Part shown: positions 7,118 through 9,216 of the stretch, piece after piece
How positions within the stretch are numbered: position 1 is the first letter of the stretch
Layout of the letters: each line of letters begins with the position of its first letter
Assembly: GCA_944323945.1 (NCBI GenBank)
Contig: CALUUL010000063.1
Location: forward strand, 1-9,216
DNA: 9,216 nt
From: Candidatus Gastranaerophilales bacterium
Lineage (GTDB): Bacteria; Cyanobacteriota; Vampirovibrionia; Gastranaerophilales; Gastranaerophilaceae
Direction: 5' to 3'
Notes under the pieces: model-generated
Database searches by the model: none
What the model was told of the DNA's origin: nothing
What the model saw: the letters and a program-made list of their open reading frames with translations, nothing else
Translations under genes and position numbers: made by a program

Positions 7118-7774
7118 TTACTTTAAATTATTTTCGATAACTACTTTACCTAAAATACCGTTTACAAAAGAAGCAGAATCTTCTGTAGAATATTTTTTAG
7201 CCAATTCAACAGCTTCATCAATAATAACTTTTAAAGGTGCATCTTTAACATAAACAAGTTCACAAATAGCAATTCTTAAAATATCTTTATCCATTTTAAC
7301 GAGTCTGTTAATATCCCAGCCAAATGCAAACTTTTTAATTTGTTCATCAATTTCAGTTTTATGTTCTTTAAATGTATTTGCTATTTTTATAATATATTGT
7401 TTTACATCTGAATTTTCTTCTAATGCAGCCATTTCAGCAATTTCTAAAGCCAACATGGCATTTTCTGCAACGTTAAGAATTTCATCCAATCTACCTTGAA
7501 TATCTGAAGTCATCGGTATTGGAACAGGAATATCAGAAACTTCAATTGGTCGTTCTAAATTAGTAGGATGATTTGCTTCATACTCACTAATAAATTCTTT
7601 CATTTCTAATATAGAATTAGTAGCTGTTTTAAGTTCATCAACAGAATTATTAGTAAGCGTTCTTACAGATTTTAAAACTATATCTTGAAAATCACATTTA
7701 TCTAAGTTTTTAACAGTATCTAATTGTGAAAATAATATTAGAGCTAATTCTCTAGCCGCACGTCTTGCTTGCAT
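7118..7774 (-). CDS. nusB: Transcription antitermination factor NusB, long cyanobacterial-type form
   Basis: RNA-binding protein that pairs with NusE (S10) on boxA RNA to prevent premature termination in rRNA operons. Seen: 218 aa against about 140 in most bacteria. The N-terminal helix MQARRAARELALILFSQLD is the RNA-binding start of the family. The conserved core lies at about 159-212: MDKDILRIAICELVY, IIDEAVELAKKYS and SFVNGILGKV. The extra 70 or so residues between them (about 40-125), rich in helix-forming Glu/Ala and including a Pro-rich stretch near IPVPIPM, are an insertion of the kind seen in cyanobacterial NusB. AAAGGAA at 7781-7787, 6 bases before the ATG, is a strong ribosome binding site. 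It is the first gene of a probable nusB-ftsY transcript. Its promoter must lie in the AT-rich spacer up to about 7870; I see only a loose -10-like TATACT (7832-7837, - strand) with no convincing -35. Confidence 0.93.
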   Translation of the reverse strand: MQARRAARELALILFSQLDTVKNLDKCDFQDIVLKSVRTLTNNSVDELKTATNSILEMKEFISEYEANHPTNLERPIEVSDIPVPIPMTSDIQGRLDEILNVAENAMLALEIAEMAALEENSDVKQYIIKIANTFKEHKTEIDEQIKKFAFGWDINRLVKMDKDILRIAICELVYVKDAPLKVIIDEAVELAKKYSTEDSASFVNGILGKVVIENNLK

Positions 7775-7868
7775 ATGAAATTCCTTTATTTTTATATTTT
7801 ATGATTTAATTAAGCCATAAAAATAAATAAAAGTATATAATAAATTCAAAAATTTAAAATAAAATCTC

Positions 7869-7897
7869 TTGACTTTTACTTATGCTCTTAATAATAT
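7869..7897 (+). promoter_or_regulatory. Sigma70-type promoter of tRNA-Gln
   Basis: -35 TTGACT (7869-7874) and -10 TAATAT (7892-7897) are separated by exactly 17 bases, giving a start near 7903-7905, about 14 bases before the tRNA. The -35 matches 5 of 6 consensus bases and the -10 only 4 of 6. A TATAAG at 7897-7902 is an alternative -10, but with 22-base spacing. Confidence 0.65.
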
Positions 7898-7917
7898 ATA
7901 AGAGTTGAAAGCCATAT

Positions 7918-7990
7918 TGGGGCGTCGCCAAGTGGTAAGGCACCTGGTTTTGGTCCAGGCATCTCGGAGGTTCGAATCCTTCCGCCCCAG
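7918..7990 (+). tRNA. tRNA-Gln (anticodon UUG)
   Basis: A 73-base cloverleaf. The acceptor 7918-7924 pairs with 7983-7989, with discriminator G at 7990. D arm GCC/GGC is at 7927-7929 and 7939-7941. Anticodon stem CCTGG/CCAGG is at 7943-7947 and 7955-7959, with loop TTTTGGT and anticodon TTG at 7950-7952. T loop TTCGAAT is present. The 3' CCA is not encoded and must be added enzymatically. Only CAA/CAG codons are read, hence Gln. The 5' part (TGGGGCGTCGCCAAGTGG) resembles cyanobacterial tRNA-Gln as I remember it. Confidence 0.96.
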
Positions 7991-8000
7991 ATTTAAAATA

Positions 8001-8036
8001 AAAAGCCTTTTGAAATTTATCAAAAGGCTTTTTTAT
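8001..8036 (+). terminator. Bidirectional intrinsic terminator between tRNA-Gln and the glycosylase gene
   Basis: A perfect 13-bp stem (8001-8013 with 8020-8032, containing AAAAGCCTTTTGA and its complement) closes a 6-base loop and runs into TTTTATATT on the + strand, ending tRNA-Gln. On the - strand the flanking AAAA and upstream AT-rich bases give a T run too, so it can also end the glycosylase transcript, whose stop codon is at 8038. Confidence 0.9.
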
Positions 8037-8037
8037 A

Positions 8038-8544
8038 TTAATTACTATTTTTTATAAAGTTCCATTCTTGAATAAGTTTATCTAATGTATATTTGGCATT
8101 AGCTGGACTTGTTGAAGGCATTTTATAACAATTATACTTATAAAATAAATCAGGAAAATATTTTTTAAATGCTGAATATGCTTTATTTCCGTTAAGACAT
8201 ATAACTTTTATATTAGGGAATTTTTTTAAAAGAGATTTAATATTATTAGGAGTTTCATTTTGAATATCAGAATCTAAACTTCCATTTCTATTACAAGTTT
8301 TTATTGTATCCCAAAGAGCAATATTATTATCTAAAAGAATTTCAAGTTTTTGGGGATAATCTAAATATTGCAAATTTTGAACATTACAGATTTGAGCCAT
8401 TACTTTCCAAAATCTATTTTGCGGATGAGCATAATATTCTTGTTCTGCAAGTGATTTAACACCCGGCATTGAACCTAAAATAAGAACTTTGGAATTTATA
8501 TTTATTGACGGTTTAAAACTTTTACAATTATGCATAGAAAACAT
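8038..8544 (-). CDS. UDG-superfamily DNA glycosylase (hypoxanthine/deoxyinosine type, COG3663-like)
   Basis: Base-excision repair glycosylase of the Mug/family-6 branch of the uracil-DNA glycosylase superfamily. Members remove deaminated bases, chiefly hypoxanthine (from adenine) in characterised family-6 enzymes. Seen: 168 aa, the usual length. LILGSMPGVKSL (21-32) and YYAHPQNRFW (37-46) form motif 1, with Asn43 in the position I take as the catalytic-region Asn. LWDTIK (77-82) and GSLDSDI (88-94) are typical. CLNGNKAY (116-123) lies in the family's central strand, and MPSTSPANA (142-150) is the motif 2 DNA-wedge loop. The start is uncertain: ATG 8542-8544 or ATG 8533-8535 (Met4), with no clear Shine-Dalgarno for either. 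A TATAAT-like -10 (8543-8548) overlaps the first ATG. The gene follows an mcrC-type gene on the same strand after 64 bases. The exact base specificity is inferred from family, not from the sequence alone. Confidence 0.85.
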   Translation of the reverse strand: MFSMHNCKSFKPSININSKVLILGSMPGVKSLAEQEYYAHPQNRFWKVMAQICNVQNLQYLDYPQKLEILLDNNIALWDTIKTCNRNGSLDSDIQNETPNNIKSLLKKFPNIKVICLNGNKAYSAFKKYFPDLFYKYNCYKMPSTSPANAKYTLDKLIQEWNFIKNSN

Positions 8545-8608
8545 TATAACAAAACAGAACCAGTAAAAAAAGTCACTTCTATTTGCTATTGTTGGGTTAA
8601 AAGCAAAT

Positions 8609-9216
8609 TTAGATAAGTCCTATTATCTTTTTTATTTTACCAATTATTGAATTTTGTACTTCTTTATCTTTCAAGTCATTATTCTTTAAATTAACAGTAC
8701 AAAAATCTATATGATAATTATTTTCAGCACAGTTCAGTTGGTAATTACATATATCCGGCGTTTTTTTATCATATTGAGGGTACAGCAATATTGCACGTTT
8801 ATAGTTATGTAATAGGCAATATGTTGTTACTTGATAAATATCCGCACTTGAAATATCATCAAAACAAGTGAATTTTTTATACTTGGTATCAATAATGACT
8901 TGAGGATTTTGCACCAGAATATCGACTCTTGTATCTCGGCGAGTTGCATTTCCTCTTTTGAGTATACGCTTTGGTTTTTGAGCTATCGCTTGGCAATTCG
9001 GAATTTTCTTTTTTATCAATTGAAAAATAAATTCTTCAAATAGTTTATTCATATCCCAAACAAGTGTTATATTTTCAAATTTGTTTTTAGATAAATCAAC
9101 ACTTGTCTGTTCTACAAACATTTTTGCAAGATTAAATGACTTTTTGAAAAGTTCTTGATTTCTTGTAAGTTTAATTTTCCTGACTTTAAATTTATCAAAC
9201 CTGACAAAAGAAATAT
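8609..9216 (-). CDS. mcrC: McrC-type restriction nuclease subunit (C-terminal part, 5' end outside window)
   Basis: Partner nuclease of McrB, a GTPase-driven restriction system that cuts modified-cytosine DNA, used against phage or foreign DNA. Seen: the frame is open from 8609 to the right edge, and the ATG at 9119-9121 is not the start, because the upstream codons continue in family style (SFVRFDKF, then RNQELFKKSFNLAKM). Motifs in order: DMNKLFEEF (9029-9055), typical of McrC, and a PD-(D/E)xK nuclease core with Asp at 8921-8923 (VDILV), then Asp at 8888-8890 and Lys at 8882-8884 (IIDTKYK), giving D-x10-D-x-K. After these come SADIYQVTTY and ILLYPQYD, also family features. About 202 codons are visible; full-length McrC is about 350-450 aa. 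McrB would be expected upstream (right of the window), and its presence is not observable here. The nuclease residues are intact, so the protein is probably active if the rest is complete. Confidence 0.85.
   Translation of the reverse strand, partial: ISFVRFDKFKVRKIKLTRNQELFKKSFNLAKMFVEQTSVDLSKNKFENITLVWDMNKLFEEFIFQLIKKKIPNCQAIAQKPKRILKRGNATRRDTRVDILVQNPQVIIDTKYKKFTCFDDISSADIYQVTTYCLLHNYKRAILLYPQYDKKTPDICNYQLNCAENNYHIDFCTVNLKNNDLKDKEVQNSIIGKIKKIIGLI

Noticed and set aside
6981..7253. Open frame on + strand, 90 codons
   Set aside because: Antisense to ftsY/nusB, with no ribosome binding site and no family resemblance.
8581..8608. Inverted repeat ATTTGCT/AGCAAAT after the mcrC stop as a terminator
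   Set aside because: Only a 7-bp AT-rich stem with a 14-base loop, and the T run on the - strand comes 11 bases later; too weak to call.
9119..9121. ATG as start of a 170-aa McrC-like protein
   Set aside because: The frame stays open to the window edge with McrC-like residues upstream, so it is an internal Met.
1..9216. CRISPR array, insertion sequence or long repeats
   Set aside because: No regularly spaced repeats, transposase motifs or terminal inverted repeats were seen on reading.

Overview
The window is an AT-rich, gene-dense stretch of bacterial chromosome. It carries the 3' part of a membrane-complex operon on the + strand, then a housekeeping pair (nusB-ftsY) on the - strand, a tRNA-Gln gene on the + strand, and two DNA-processing genes on the - strand. 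Two details point to Cyanobacteriota, most likely a non-photosynthetic relative such as Vampirovibrionia/Melainabacteria (Gastranaerophilales-like). NusB is long (218 aa) and opens with MQARRAARELAL, as in cyanobacterial NusB, and the tRNA-Gln(UUG) looks cyanobacterial. The AT-richness and the anaerobe-type membrane complex fit a fermentative relative better than a phototroph. This placement is an inference from remembered family features, not from a database search.

Region 1 (1-6114, +) is six tightly packed, partly overlapping genes in the order hyfB (5'-truncated by the window edge), hyfC, hyfE, hyfF, a NuoC-NuoD-type large subunit (HyfG-like) and a ferredoxin-NuoB-type small subunit (HyfI-like). 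Order and families match group 4 membrane-bound [NiFe] hydrogenases and complex I. The large subunit, however, has lost most of the residues that hold the NiFe site: at the L1 position CGxC reads CGDS, and at the C-terminal DPCxxC position the sequence reads NLSYCG and the protein simply stops. The three FeS-binding segments of the small subunit are intact. This is the signature of the 'energy-converting hydrogenase-related' (Ehr) complexes, whose electron acceptor and reaction are unknown. The likely role is ion pumping across the membrane by three Mrp/Nuo-type membrane modules (HyfB, HyfC/HyfE, HyfF), driven by electron transfer from a ferredoxin-like donor and not by H2 chemistry. The ferredoxin domain of the small subunit is itself reduced to one cluster motif.

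Region 2 (6116-7774, -) holds nusB followed after 15 bases by ftsY, each with a good ribosome binding site and probably one transcript. ftsY converges on the hydrogenase-like operon, with one base between the two stop codons.

Region 3 (7775-8040) is a 143-base AT-rich divergent spacer with a sigma70-type promoter for tRNA-Gln, the tRNA itself, and a strong 13-bp terminator hairpin usable from both sides.

Region 4 (8038-9216, -) holds a UDG-superfamily glycosylase (hypoxanthine/deoxyinosine type) and, upstream of it, the C-terminal part of an McrC-type nuclease whose 5' end lies beyond the right edge. McrC normally works with the GTPase McrB, so mcrB is expected just outside the window. This end looks like accessory DNA-repair/defence content next to a tRNA gene.
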